Below are positions 19,185 to 28,702 of a DNA stretch of 64,000 bases, piece after piece (within the stretch, counting starts at the first letter, position 1; every line of letters begins with the position of its first letter). Source of the DNA: Methanospirillum purgamenti (GTDB lineage: Archaea; Halobacteriota; Methanomicrobia; Methanomicrobiales; Methanospirillaceae); NCBI RefSeq assembly GCF_018502485.1, contig NZ_CP075546.1. One strand, 5' to 3'. Under the pieces are notes generated by a model. It saw nothing but the letters and a program-made list of their open reading frames with translations. It searched no databases and was not told the origin of the DNA. A program made the translations under genes and the position numbers.

Positions 19185-19573
19185 ACGATTATCATTGTTG
19201 ATACCATGTAATGAATAATATAAATTGTGATTTGAAATCCTGAAATTTTATTGGATTTTTTTTGAAATATTCAATCTCTGTCTATTGCTTTCATGTATGC
19301 TGCATTACTATTGAATGCCTAAAAAAAGGGGTTTTTATCAGGGTATTATTTTTAGTTTTTTCGCTTTCATTATGTCCTATGAACGTTATCTCATTAAATA
19401 TTTCATTTTTACCGCCAACGAAATTATTAGGAAGATGCGAGGATTCAATATTTCATCTAATCGCTGTTATACCATAAAATCGATTTTATCGTTATTTCAA
19501 ACCAAAAAATCTAGTCCGGACCATTTGTAGGATAAGTATCAGATACAATTATTAGTTCGTAATAGAGTGCATA
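19185..19573. other. Upstream region of the PASTA gene, no gene seen
   Basis: About 390 bp of AT-rich DNA holding the PASTA gene promoter. Frames of about 70 codons exist but have no coding character that I can recognise. Confidence 0.5.
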
Positions 19574-19740
19574 TGGCATCTGTTCAAAAGATTTCAACAT
19601 GTCTTTGGTTTGATACCGAAACTCTCGAATCTGCACAGTTCTATATATCCATCTTTAATATCACTTCAATCGGAAAGATATCCAGATATCGGAAGGAAAG
19701 GCTTGAATTTCACCAAAAACCGGAGGGAGTGTTATGATGG
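19534..19740 (+). repeat. Partial duplicate of the VOC/PhnB gene and its upstream region
   Basis: About 200 bp closely resemble 20805-21010, including about 35 bp upstream of the ATG. This shows a duplication covering the promoter-proximal part of the gene. Confidence 0.88.
19573..19737 (+). pseudogene. Truncated PhnB/VOC pseudogene
   Basis: It begins MASVQKISTCLWFDTETLES like the intact gene at 20850 and stays aligned for about 54 codons, then stops in the equivalent of the KPEGSVM region after an indel. The remainder of the domain is absent. It is a decayed partial copy, not a functional gene. Confidence 0.8.
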
Positions 19741-20085
19741 TGGAATTCTCCTGATGAAAGATTCGGTAAAAATGCTCACTGGCTCTCTTTCTTATCATCG
19801 GAGGGATCATCCTTCTCTTTGGATTTTACTTCTGGGAGATATGACAGAATAGGAACGGATAAATTATCCTGACACATACAACTATCATTCAATAACGGTC
19901 CTTTCTTCCCGGGAGTGTCGTGGCAATCTGCCAGAAATTTATCACTTCCGGTTTTTTCTTTATCTTAATCCTATTTTTAGAAATTATCACAGATGCAACC
20001 GTGTGTGAAACCAGTATGGATGGGCTCAAATGGCTTATTGTAAAAATTCAATACTAATATCTATTATTTTTGAGAACTTCTATGA
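19741..20085. other. Non-coding or decayed stretch
   Basis: About 345 bp following the truncated copy. A short frame (RFGKNAHWLSFLSSEG onward, about 19780-19870) looks vaguely coding but matches nothing I know. Confidence 0.4.
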
Positions 20086-20505
20086 ATGCTCGATCTGACA
20101 TCATTGAAGGATGCAATATCTTCGATGAACAATGCCCTTTCTGTCTATCAGGAGAAAGATAGGATCTGGAATGAGCGGGATAATGTCAGAGAAGTTATTG
20201 AGGCCGGAGTAATTCTGAATTTTAAGTTCACCTATGAACTTTCATGGAAGTTTATGGTTCGGTGGATCTCACTTAATATTTCCCCGGATGCAGTATCACC
20301 AATGACAAAACGGGATCTTTTTAGGACTGCAGCACGAAACGGGCTGATTCAGGATCCCACTCTATGGTTTACGTTTACTGATGTCAGAAATATTACCTCT
20401 CATACGTATGACCGAAAAAAAGCTGAGAAGGTCCTACATCTTGCCCCGTCTTTGCTTGAGGAAGCATCTTACCTGTATTCAGTTTTAGAGAGGCAAAATG
20501 CTTAA
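20086..20505 (+). CDS. Nucleotidyltransferase substrate-binding protein (HI0074 family)
   Basis: A 139-residue, all-helical protein of the HI0074/NTase substrate-binding family, the partner of a minimal nucleotidyltransferase in TA-like pairs. Visible signatures are the central KFTYELSWKFMVRWI helix, TKRDLFRTAARNGLI and the FTDVRNITSHTYD segment. The nucleotidyltransferase gene starts 8 bp inside its 3' end but is truncated, so this protein may have no working partner. Confidence 0.85.
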   Translation: MLDLTSLKDAISSMNNALSVYQEKDRIWNERDNVREVIEAGVILNFKFTYELSWKFMVRWISLNISPDAVSPMTKRDLFRTAARNGLIQDPTLWFTFTDVRNITSHTYDRKKAEKVLHLAPSLLEEASYLYSVLERQNA

Positions 20506-20635
20506 TCTTGATCCTGATGATTTTAAGGAAATTTTGATTATTCTGAGATCTCACCTAAAAAATTGTGATGTTTTTGCTTTTGGATCACGGGTTCATGGAA
20601 GATGCCAGAAATTTTCTGATCTTGATTATTGTTGA
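20498..20635 (+). pseudogene. Truncated minimal nucleotidyltransferase (MNT)
   Basis: Forty-five codons starting with an ATG that overlaps the HI0074-type gene. It carries the nucleotidyltransferase signature FAFGSRVHGR followed by SDLDY, then ends at TGA. Intact MNT proteins have about 100 residues including a third catalytic Asp, which is missing here. The truncation lies just before the duplicated VOC segment. Confidence 0.8.
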
Positions 20636-20849
20636 TTATCATGCAGTTTCTGATTCATTCAAATACGTTCTTGATCATGAAGAAAAAATTCTTCTGATGA
20701 CGCTAAGACCCAACACTTACCTACTGTCACGTGTTCGATACACCCATAGTGAGCGGATTTATCCAGTTAGTTCAATCCAAAAAAGGCAGATTACCGACCA
20801 ATTCAATTATATGTATCGGATACAATTATCAGTTCGTAATAGAGTACAT

Positions 20850-21350
20850 ATGGCATCTGTTCAAAAGATTTCAACATGTCTCTGGTTTGATACCGAAGCT
20901 CTCGAAGCTGCACAGTTCTATACAGCCATCTTTAAAAAAGCTTCAATCGGAAGAATAACCCGATATGGAAAGGAAGGGTTTGAATATCACCAAAAACCGG
21001 AAGGGAGTGTTATGACGGTGGAATTCACTCTTGATGGAACTCCTTTTTTAGCATTAAACGGTGGTTCAATTTTCAAGTTTTCTGAAGCAATTTCTTTTAT
21101 AATCCATTGTTCTGATCAGGATGAAGTTGATTATTTCTGGGAGAAACTTACTGAAGAAGGCGACCCGGCAGCTCAACAATGTGGGTGGCTGAAAGATAAA
21201 TATGGAGTTTCATGGCAGGTAATTCCTGTAGAAATGGTCGATCTTCTCAATGATCCGGACAATGAAAAATCTCAAAAAGTCATGGCAGCAATGCTTCCTA
21301 TGAAAAAAATTGACCTGGCAACTCTCAAAGAGGTTTACGTCAGGGGATAA
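20850..21350 (+). CDS. PhnB-like VOC-superfamily protein
   Basis: A 166-residue protein of the VOC fold, PhnB/3-demethylubiquinone methyltransferase-like group. It shows the typical ISTCLWFDTEALEAAQFYTA start, GTPFLALNGG, and the WLKDKYGVSWQVIP segment near the end. The ATG at 20850 was chosen because the duplicated copy starts at the same place. The enzymatic role is unproven for most members. A reductase gene follows after 22 bp, possibly co-transcribed. Confidence 0.88.
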   Translation: MASVQKISTCLWFDTEALEAAQFYTAIFKKASIGRITRYGKEGFEYHQKPEGSVMTVEFTLDGTPFLALNGGSIFKFSEAISFIIHCSDQDEVDYFWEKLTEEGDPAAQQCGWLKDKYGVSWQVIPVEMVDLLNDPDNEKSQKVMAAMLPMKKIDLATLKEVYVRG

Positions 21351-21372
21351 TTGCGTTTTTTGGTTCTTCAAT

Positions 21373-21939
21373 ATGGCATCAGAGAGAAAAGTTATTCTTT
21401 ACATCGCGATGAGTCTTGACGGGTTTATTGCTGAGAGAAATGGCAGCGTAGACTGGCTTCCAGAAGGGGAAGGAGATTTTGGGTATTTAGATTTTTATGA
21501 AACGATTGATACTCTTATCATGGGTAGGACTACGTATGACCAGAACTTGTCCTTTGGAATCGAATGGCCATATGCTGGAAAGAAATGTTACGTCTTTACC
21601 AATCGGGATCACCCCTGTGATCCTAACACAGAGTTTCTTACAGGTGATATTCTCTCCTTTGTTCATAATTTAAAATCAAAACCTGGAAAAAATATCTGGT
21701 TGGTTGGGGGAGCTGCATTCGCGAATACTTTTATCGAGTATTCTCTTATCGATGAATATTGGGTAGCAGTCATTCCAGTAATACTTGGAGATGGTGTACG
21801 GCTTTTCCGTGATGGAAATCCGATCATAAGACTCTCGCTCCAAAATCTGGAGCAGTATGGGGATGTAGTTGTTCTTCATTACATGGCAGACAAAATAAAC
21901 GAAAGCGGGTTACCGGGTTTTTCCCTACACCGAGATTGA
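21373..21939 (+). CDS. Dihydrofolate reductase/RibD C-terminal family reductase
   Basis: A 188-residue NADPH-dependent reductase fold. Signatures are YIAMSLDGFIAERNGSVDWL at the N-terminus, TLIMGRTTYD and WLVGGAAFANTF. The family includes RibD-type pyrimidine reductases and uncharacterised DHFR-like enzymes. The ATG at 21373 is preferred over an upstream start inside the preceding gene. The physiological substrate is unknown. Confidence 0.88.
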   Translation: MASERKVILYIAMSLDGFIAERNGSVDWLPEGEGDFGYLDFYETIDTLIMGRTTYDQNLSFGIEWPYAGKKCYVFTNRDHPCDPNTEFLTGDILSFVHNLKSKPGKNIWLVGGAAFANTFIEYSLIDEYWVAVIPVILGDGVRLFRDGNPIIRLSLQNLEQYGDVVVLHYMADKINESGLPGFSLHRD

Positions 21940-22026
21940 TTCTCACCGGCCAAGCTTACTAACATTTTTATCCCTGATCATTTTTTATCCCCTTGAGACC
22001 TTCATACTCCAAAGAAAGGTGCAAAG

Positions 22027-23184
22027 ATGCTATATAGAAAATTCCCCCGGTGCAGTCATGAGATCTCGATCCTTGGTTTTGGGGCCATGCGATTACCACT
22101 CGCCGGAGAACAACAGGATGCGGGAAATATCGATGAGGAACAGGCAATTGCGATGATCCGTACTGCTGTTGATGGAGGGGTTAATTATATCGATACGGCC
22201 TATCCGTATCACAATGGAATGAGCGAGGTGGTTGTCGGGAAAGCACTCGGTGAAGGATACCGTGACAGGGTTTTTCTCGCCACCAAACTCCACAGTTGGC
22301 TTATCACCAGTCGGGAGGATATGGACCGGTATCTGGACGAACAACTTGCCCGGATGAACACGGATCACATCGATTTCTATCTTCTTCATGGGCTCGGCAG
22401 CGAAACCTGGGAGAACCTCACGCGACTGGGCGTACTAGAATTCCTTGACAGTGCTAAAGCCGACGGCCGGATACGGTACCCCGCATTTTCCTTCCATGAT
22501 CAGGTTTCGGTCTTCCGGGAGATTGTCGATGCCTATGAATGGGTATTTGCCCAGATCCAGTATAACTACATGGATGAACAGAACCAGGCGGGAACAGAGG
22601 GACTGAAGTATGCAGCAGAACAGGGTCTTGGCATTGTTGTCATGGAACCGCTCCGGGGGGGCCTTCTTTCAGGAGATGTCCCGATTATCCACCAGCATAT
22701 CCTTGACGCTCCCGTCATGCGAACTCCATCGGATTGGGGACTTCGCTGGGTCTGGAATCACCCGGAAGTCACCGTTGTGCTCTCTGGTATGTCTTCTCTG
22801 GAACAGGTAAAGGAAAACCTTGCAAGTGCAACACAGGGATTGCCAAATTCTCTCTCTCCGGAAGAGCTTGCAGTTGTCGAAAAAATGCGGGAAACCTTTG
22901 CTTCCCGGTTGAAGATCCCATGTACCGGTTGCCGGTACTGCATGCCATGTCAGAATAACGTCGATATCCCTGAGTGTTTCAATTATTATAACCAGGCATA
23001 CACCTATGAAGCCGAGGAGAAAGCAAAAGGCGTGTACCTTTGGGCTCTTAGCGGTGCCTTTTCCGGAGGTATACCGGGGTATGCCTCTTGTTGCATCCAG
23101 TGTGGAGAATGTGAGGAGAAATGTCCGCAGGGTCTGCCCATACGAGAATATTTACAGGAAGTAGCCGATTGTTTCGGAAAATAA
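22027..23184 (+). CDS. Aldo/keto reductase with C-terminal 4Fe-4S ferredoxin module
   Basis: A 385-residue protein. Residues about 1-285 form an aldo/keto reductase barrel (GFGAMRLPL, YIDTAYPYHNG with the catalytic Asp and Tyr, FYLLHGLG). The C-terminus carries cysteine motifs CTGCRYCMPC and CCIQCGECEEKCPQ for Fe-S binding. This architecture is common in anaerobes and suggests ferredoxin-linked reduction; the substrate is unknown. Its codon use is more GC-rich than the neighbouring TA genes. Confidence 0.93.
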   Translation: MLYRKFPRCSHEISILGFGAMRLPLAGEQQDAGNIDEEQAIAMIRTAVDGGVNYIDTAYPYHNGMSEVVVGKALGEGYRDRVFLATKLHSWLITSREDMDRYLDEQLARMNTDHIDFYLLHGLGSETWENLTRLGVLEFLDSAKADGRIRYPAFSFHDQVSVFREIVDAYEWVFAQIQYNYMDEQNQAGTEGLKYAAEQGLGIVVMEPLRGGLLSGDVPIIHQHILDAPVMRTPSDWGLRWVWNHPEVTVVLSGMSSLEQVKENLASATQGLPNSLSPEELAVVEKMRETFASRLKIPCTGCRYCMPCQNNVDIPECFNYYNQAYTYEAEEKAKGVYLWALSGAFSGGIPGYASCCIQCGECEEKCPQGLPIREYLQEVADCFGK

Positions 23185-23434
23185 CTGACACTTACATACT
23201 GATTCCTTTTCAAGCATTCTACAAATATCTTCACGATCATGTGAGCTACATATTGGACTTGAATTATATCATCAACCCATTTTGTCTTCATCATATAGTA
23301 GGCACATGTTGTACGAATTCTAAAACTGAACTCGAAAAACGAATGAATAAGTAAAAAAACGATGGGAATCATATTGATAAGTAGATATAGAGGATCATAA
23401 CAAATGATAACATTTAGACTTAAATGGAACAAAA

Positions 23435-25864
23435 TTGGAGGGGTTCAGCGAAGATATAATAAATTTTCTTCCGGATCCAACTTTTGCAATTGATAAAAAC
23501 GGTATTGTTGTTGCCTGGAACCATGAGATGGAGGCATTTAGTGGAATACCTGCAGAAGAGATGATCGGAAAAGGAAATTATGAATATTCTATCTGGATTT
23601 TTGGAAAACCTCGAAAAATATTAATCGATTATGTTCTTCATCAGGATATAAAAACCCTTAAAAAAATCTATCCCCATCTGCTTATTGAAGGTCAAAAAAT
23701 CTTTTCTGAATTTACTATGACCCTTTCCGATGGGTCACTTCTCTATTTTTGGATTACTGCCAGTCCAATACTGGACTCTCATGGATCAATAATTGGTGCA
23801 ATTGAATCAATCCGGGATGTTACTCATCAGAAAAAATCTCAAATAAAATTGATGGAATCACAAAAATATATCGGTGATATTTTCAATTTCCTTCCGGATG
23901 CAACCTTTGTCATTGATTTAGATGAAAAAGTCACCATGTGGAACAAAGCCATGGAGGATATTACTGGTGTTCCATCTGAAAAAATTATAGGGAAAGGAGA
24001 GTATGAATATGCAATACCCTTTTACGGGATACCAAAACCACTCCTGGCTAACCTCATATTGATGCCTGATGAGGATTTGGAAAAGAAATATGATGAGATT
24101 ATTCGGGATGGAGATTCACTTGTCGCAAAAATATGTATCCCGACTTTTGGCATAGAAGGAGCATATTTTTGGGCGAAAGCAAGTCCACTCTATAATTCCC
24201 AAGGAGAAATTATCGGAGCGATTGAATCAATCCGCAATATTACCGAAAAAGTAACCGCTGAAATAGAGATTAAAAAAACAATTAGCAGACTTGAACAGAT
24301 AATAAATTTCCTCCCTGATGCAACATTTGTCATAGATCTGGAAGGTAAGGTAATCACCTGGAATAAAGCGATGGAGGAAATGACTGGAGTATTATCTTTT
24401 CAAATACACGGTAAGGGAGATTTTGAATATGCTATCCCATTTTATAGAGAACGAAGACCTCTCCTTGCTAATCTCATATTATGGCCTGATGATGAAGAAG
24501 AAAAAAGGTATGCATCATTAATAAAAGACGGAGATGCACTCATTGCTGATTTCTTTCTTCCAACATTTGGGAAAGACGGGACATATATCTGGGCAAAAGC
24601 AACTCCAATATATGATAAAGAAGGGGAAATATTTGGAGCGATAGAAAGCATCAGAGATGTTTCCAAAAGAAAATTAGCAGAGAAAGAATCAGAAAATGCA
24701 AGAAAAAGACTTGCAGAGATAATTAACTTTCTCCCAGATGCAACCGTTGTAATTGATACAAATGACATCGTAAAAGAATGGAATGTTGCAATGGAGTTGT
24801 TATCAGGAATTCCAGCTACAGAAATACTTGGGAAAGGGCAGTATGAATATGCCATTCCTTTTTATGGTGAGAAAAGACCCATTTTAGCCAATTTAGTATT
24901 CAAACCAGCTCATGAATTAGAACGTGAATATTCACAAATTACCCGTGAGGGAGATACGCTTGTTGTAGATACATATCTTCCAAAATGTGGCATGAATGGA
25001 AAATTTGTCTGGGCGAAGGCCACTCCACTGTATGATCCAAATGGGAATATCACCGGAGCAATAGAGACCATCAGAGATATCACTGATCGCCGGAAAATGG
25101 AAGAACTTCTGGCACGTTCGAAAGCAGAACTTGAAATTGCGGCAGATATTCAGCGAAGTTTTCTCCCAGATAGTATTCCAGTAATACAAGGATTTGATAT
25201 TGCTGCGAAAAGCATTATGGCTAAAGAGGTAGGTGGAGACTTTTTCGATGTTATTCCTATGGAACTTACACCTTTAGGGAAAGGTATGTTTGGCATCCTC
25301 ATCGCAGATGTTTCAGGGAAAGGAGTTCCGGCTGCATTGTTTATGGCTTTGTCCAGGGTGGTTGTTCGAGTAAATGCGACGTGGTTTTTGGAACCTGAAA
25401 AAGTGATCACAACTGCGAATGCGATCATATCACAGGATTCAAAAGCAGGTATGTTTGTAACCTTATTTTATGGGATACTTTCGGATCAAAACCGGACGTT
25501 GACATATGTTAATGCCGGGCATAATCCTCCTTTAATTTATCGCTCAAAATCCAATTCATTTGAGGAACTTCAAATAACCGGAATGGCAATGGGAGTTATT
25601 GAAGAAGAAAAATATAAACAGGTATCTATCCAGATTGATGAAGATGATATTATCGTTCTCTATACTGATGGTGTTACAGAATCTGTAAATCCTTCAAATG
25701 AAATGTTTGGGGAGGTTCGTTTAAAATCTCTTATTCACAAACATGCATCATTATCATCACATGAAATACTTACCAAAATAATTGATGAAGTTCAGAATTT
25801 TAGTGAGTTTCAACCTCAATTTGATGATATCACACTTTTGATAATCAAAGGACAGAATAATTAA
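23435..25864 (+). CDS. Four-PAS, SpoIIE-type (PP2C) serine phosphatase
   Basis: A cytosolic signalling phosphatase of 809 residues. Four PAS domains repeat with a period of 140-141 residues (each with INFLPDAT-like starts, W-N-x-x-M-E and ending GAIESIRD or similar). A short coiled linker leads to a SpoIIE/RsbU phosphatase at about 570-805 with KEVGGDFFDVI, IADVSGKGVPAALFMAL, YTDGVTES and DDITLLI. It would dephosphorylate an anti-anti-sigma-like protein or another target in response to ligands bound by the PAS domains. Start is TTG at 23435; the upstream frame has no ATG before a stop. Confidence 0.92.
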   Translation: MEGFSEDIINFLPDPTFAIDKNGIVVAWNHEMEAFSGIPAEEMIGKGNYEYSIWIFGKPRKILIDYVLHQDIKTLKKIYPHLLIEGQKIFSEFTMTLSDGSLLYFWITASPILDSHGSIIGAIESIRDVTHQKKSQIKLMESQKYIGDIFNFLPDATFVIDLDEKVTMWNKAMEDITGVPSEKIIGKGEYEYAIPFYGIPKPLLANLILMPDEDLEKKYDEIIRDGDSLVAKICIPTFGIEGAYFWAKASPLYNSQGEIIGAIESIRNITEKVTAEIEIKKTISRLEQIINFLPDATFVIDLEGKVITWNKAMEEMTGVLSFQIHGKGDFEYAIPFYRERRPLLANLILWPDDEEEKRYASLIKDGDALIADFFLPTFGKDGTYIWAKATPIYDKEGEIFGAIESIRDVSKRKLAEKESENARKRLAEIINFLPDATVVIDTNDIVKEWNVAMELLSGIPATEILGKGQYEYAIPFYGEKRPILANLVFKPAHELEREYSQITREGDTLVVDTYLPKCGMNGKFVWAKATPLYDPNGNITGAIETIRDITDRRKMEELLARSKAELEIAADIQRSFLPDSIPVIQGFDIAAKSIMAKEVGGDFFDVIPMELTPLGKGMFGILIADVSGKGVPAALFMALSRVVVRVNATWFLEPEKVITTANAIISQDSKAGMFVTLFYGILSDQNRTLTYVNAGHNPPLIYRSKSNSFEELQITGMAMGVIEEEKYKQVSIQIDEDDIIVLYTDGVTESVNPSNEMFGEVRLKSLIHKHASLSSHEILTKIIDEVQNFSEFQPQFDDITLLIIKGQNN
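23459..25090 (+). repeat. Four in-frame PAS-encoding repeats, 420-423 bp apart
   Basis: The codons for the LPD motif lie at about 23468, 23891, 24311 and 24731, giving steps of 423, 420 and 420 bp. The units are diverged in DNA but equal in length, indicating old tandem duplication. Confidence 0.85.
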
Positions 25865-26020
25865 CTCTTTTTTAATTATTCAATTAATAACCACTCTTTA
25901 AGATAAGCTATTGTACCAATTCATGCAAAACCTTTGAAAAAATTTACAGATAAAAAAAATAATCGACAATTTATAAAACAAATATATACAATGGTCTGTA
26001 CCATGACTCAAACCATTATC

Positions 26021-26033
26021 TATATATTAAAAC
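26021..26033 (+). promoter_or_regulatory. TATA box of the COG1361-MMPL operon with a nearby inverted repeat
   Basis: TATATATTAAAAC lies about 20-30 bp before the ATG at 26052. A short inverted repeat, ATGGT-CTGT-ACCAT (25991-26004), sits just upstream and could be an operator. Confidence 0.5.
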
Positions 26034-26051
26034 CATCTCCAATCCTAACCT

Positions 26052-27341
26052 ATGGTGCTCCCCCCTCTTTTCCGAATAATCGGAATGGTTTTACTCATTT
26101 CCATTCTCTGCCTGATATTCCCGGTAATGGCCGGAGATAAGTACTCTTCAGGGCAGCCAGATATCTCTGCCGCAATAGTCGGAAGCAATGAGCTTCATAC
26201 CGGTGAGCAGATGGAGCTTACCATTGCTCTCTCCAATTCTGGTGTATTCACAATGAAATTTGTGGATGATGGAGCAATTACTCCTGATTATCTCCCGACC
26301 ACAGCCCTTTCCCTTTCAGCCGGGCTTGGACCCGGGGACAGTCCTGTTCAGATCACTGCAGATCCCCAAATCCTAGGTGATATCAAATCCGGGGACGTTG
26401 TTCAGGCCACTTTTCCTGTTACTATTCCGGACTCTGCACGAACCGGTTCGTACCTGCTTTCCCTGACTGTCTCGTACCAGTATATGGACCAGGCTACCCA
26501 GACCGGAATTGATGATATTGAGTACTCATTTAAGACGGTGGAAAAAAACCTGACCCTTCCGGTGACCATCAGACCTGCGGTGACTCTTGAGATAACCTCG
26601 GTTGATTCCGGCGATCTGAATGTGGGGGGAGAGGGACACATCGTCATCACCGCCCGGAATATTGGATCAGATACCGGAAAAGAAACAGTGTTTGTTCTTG
26701 AGCCGGTTGGAAACAGTCCTATTGTTCCCTACCAGGACAGTATTTATGTCGGTAATTTTGCTGAAGGGGAGAGTGCAACCCTTTCCTATAAGGTATCAGT
26801 TGCAACCGATGCCGATCCATCGATACAATATCCCCTGAAAGTCTATGCAACATATACCGATTACCAGGGTCTTCCTGCGGAAACCGGATATAAAGATGTG
26901 AGTGCAGGGTTCAGCCCAAAAGTAACCTTTGCGGTCATAAGTGATCCTGAAACGCTGAATTCAGGTAAAAAGGGAGAGATTGCAGTAGAATATAAGAATA
27001 CGGGCTCTGTTCCGGTCTATAATGCCCAGGCGGGAATCAATATTGTCGATCCCTTCACCAGTGAAGATGACCAGTCGTATCTTGGAACGATAGAGCCGGG
27101 AGATTATGCAACTGCCCGGTTTAAACTGAATGTAAATGGCGGAGCCACCATGAAACAATATGCTCTGGATTCAGAGATCAGGTATACTGATGTGAATCTG
27201 ACCGAATATGTATCAGATCCAATCAAGGTCCCGGTACAGGTTACTGATTCATCCGGTGGAGATTTTATCCTGCCAGGATTCATTCTCATTCTTATCCTAA
27301 TCGGTGGAGGATATCTGTATTACCGGCGAAAACAGATGTGA
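26052..27341 (+). CDS. COG1361/S-layer-like surface protein 1, exported and C-terminally anchored
   Basis: A 429-residue exported protein. A signal peptide spans about 1-27. The body consists of repeated beta-sandwich modules of the COG1361/NEW3 type (motifs LNVGGEGHIVITARNIGSD, LNSGKKGEIAVEYKNTGSV). A C-terminal transmembrane helix (FILPGFILILILIGGGYLYY) ends in the basic RRKQ. It is the first gene of a three-gene operon with a paralogue and an MMPL transporter and may act as an extracytoplasmic partner of that transporter (inference). Confidence 0.85.
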   Translation: MVLPPLFRIIGMVLLISILCLIFPVMAGDKYSSGQPDISAAIVGSNELHTGEQMELTIALSNSGVFTMKFVDDGAITPDYLPTTALSLSAGLGPGDSPVQITADPQILGDIKSGDVVQATFPVTIPDSARTGSYLLSLTVSYQYMDQATQTGIDDIEYSFKTVEKNLTLPVTIRPAVTLEITSVDSGDLNVGGEGHIVITARNIGSDTGKETVFVLEPVGNSPIVPYQDSIYVGNFAEGESATLSYKVSVATDADPSIQYPLKVYATYTDYQGLPAETGYKDVSAGFSPKVTFAVISDPETLNSGKKGEIAVEYKNTGSVPVYNAQAGINIVDPFTSEDDQSYLGTIEPGDYATARFKLNVNGGATMKQYALDSEIRYTDVNLTEYVSDPIKVPVQVTDSSGGDFILPGFILILILIGGGYLYYRRKQM

Positions 27342-27351
27342 CGGTGCCACC

Positions 27352-28677
27352 ATGAATGAACCGTTGCGTACAAAGACCTGGAATCGTAAAAAATTAATCA
27401 GAATAATCCGGATGAGCCTGATGATATGTCTCATCCTTTCTCTTAGTTCACTCTCCATGTCTGCTGTACCGGTCCCGTTTGGTAAACCGGTATTTGTAGC
27501 TACCATAACCGGCTCAAGTGAATTGGAACCAGGAAATATCACCCCTCTTACCATATCAGTCAGAAATACCGGTCATGCTCCGGAGCTGATTCTGGACCCC
27601 GATGATCCCGGTCTTTCCAGTCCTGCAGTTGGATATGGGGTTACGCTCACTCTTGAGCCAGGAACTGCCCCGGTTGATATTCCTGCAAATCCTTTCACCA
27701 TTCCAATCCTCCCCCCTGATACCGGCGTTCCCGTTACCTTTCCTGTCATTGTTCCTGCTGATGCTACCGCCGAATCTTATCATCTTGCTCTGCGTATCGA
27801 TTCACAATACGCCCAATCGGTTGCGATGGCAGATCTCTCTAATGTCTTTACCTATGCAGATCAGAACCTGACACTTCAGATTCCGGTGAGTGTGAAAAGT
27901 GTTGTCAGGGCCCAGGTAGATGAAATCTCCGTCTCTAATCTCTCTCCCGGTCAGGATGGACGAATAACGGCAAAAATCAGAAATGTCGGACAGTATGCCC
28001 CGAAAGATGCTATCGCTGAACTGGTTGTGGAGCCACATAGTCTGCTCAGCCCCTACCAGGGAACCTACTTCCTCGGAACTTTCCCTCCAGGAGAAGAACG
28101 AACAGTTGAGTGGCGGGCATCAGTGCAGGATACCATTGATACCACATCCATTCCCGCTTCTCTTATTATCTCCTATGAGGATAAGAACGGGATCTGGACC
28201 AGTTCACATCCGGTCGTAATCGGGATTCCGGTGGGGAAAGGCCCCAAATTTACCCTTACCTATGATAAACCGGTTATTGAACCGGGAGGATCAGTATCGG
28301 TCAGAGTGGTTTATACCAATGTGGGAGATACTCCAGCATATGATGCTGCTGCAAAAATTGTGCCGATTGCACCGCTTTCTTCTCCTCAGTCCAGTATCAT
28401 GCTGGGAACCATTCTCCCGAATGACTCTGCAGAGGCAGTGTATGAGATTGATCTTGACAGTTCTGCATTGGTAAAACCGTATGGGCTCCTTACGGATGTC
28501 AAATATCGCGGTGAAGATAATCTGGTAACACTCTCTGATCCCATGCAAATAGAACTGGAAACAACTGCCCCTGGTCTGGCAGAGGTGCTTCTCTCCCCCC
28601 TATCCCTGGTAATTCTTCTGGGGATTCTCCTTATCGGAGGGTATTATTATATGAAACGAATGGGCAGGCTGGCCTGA
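27352..28677 (+). CDS. COG1361/S-layer-like surface protein 2, paralogue of the upstream gene
   Basis: A 441-residue exported protein from the ATG at 27352; an in-frame GTG at 27304 would overlap the preceding gene and is rejected. It has a hydrophobic N-terminal signal segment (about 18-37), beta-sandwich modules (LSPGQDGRITAKIRNVGQY, IEPGGSVSVRVVYTNVGDT) and a C-terminal membrane helix followed by KRMGRLA. The order and motifs mirror the upstream protein, so the two arose by tandem duplication. Confidence 0.85.
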   Translation: MNEPLRTKTWNRKKLIRIIRMSLMICLILSLSSLSMSAVPVPFGKPVFVATITGSSELEPGNITPLTISVRNTGHAPELILDPDDPGLSSPAVGYGVTLTLEPGTAPVDIPANPFTIPILPPDTGVPVTFPVIVPADATAESYHLALRIDSQYAQSVAMADLSNVFTYADQNLTLQIPVSVKSVVRAQVDEISVSNLSPGQDGRITAKIRNVGQYAPKDAIAELVVEPHSLLSPYQGTYFLGTFPPGEERTVEWRASVQDTIDTTSIPASLIISYEDKNGIWTSSHPVVIGIPVGKGPKFTLTYDKPVIEPGGSVSVRVVYTNVGDTPAYDAAAKIVPIAPLSSPQSSIMLGTILPNDSAEAVYEIDLDSSALVKPYGLLTDVKYRGEDNLVTLSDPMQIELETTAPGLAEVLLSPLSLVILLGILLIGGYYYMKRMGRLA

Positions 28678-28702
28678 TGGTTACGCTACAAAGAGGCTGA
28701 CA

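Noticed and set aside
27304..27351. GTG start extending the second COG1361 protein upstream
   Set aside because: It lies inside the end of the previous gene; the ATG at 27352 gives a normal signal peptide position.
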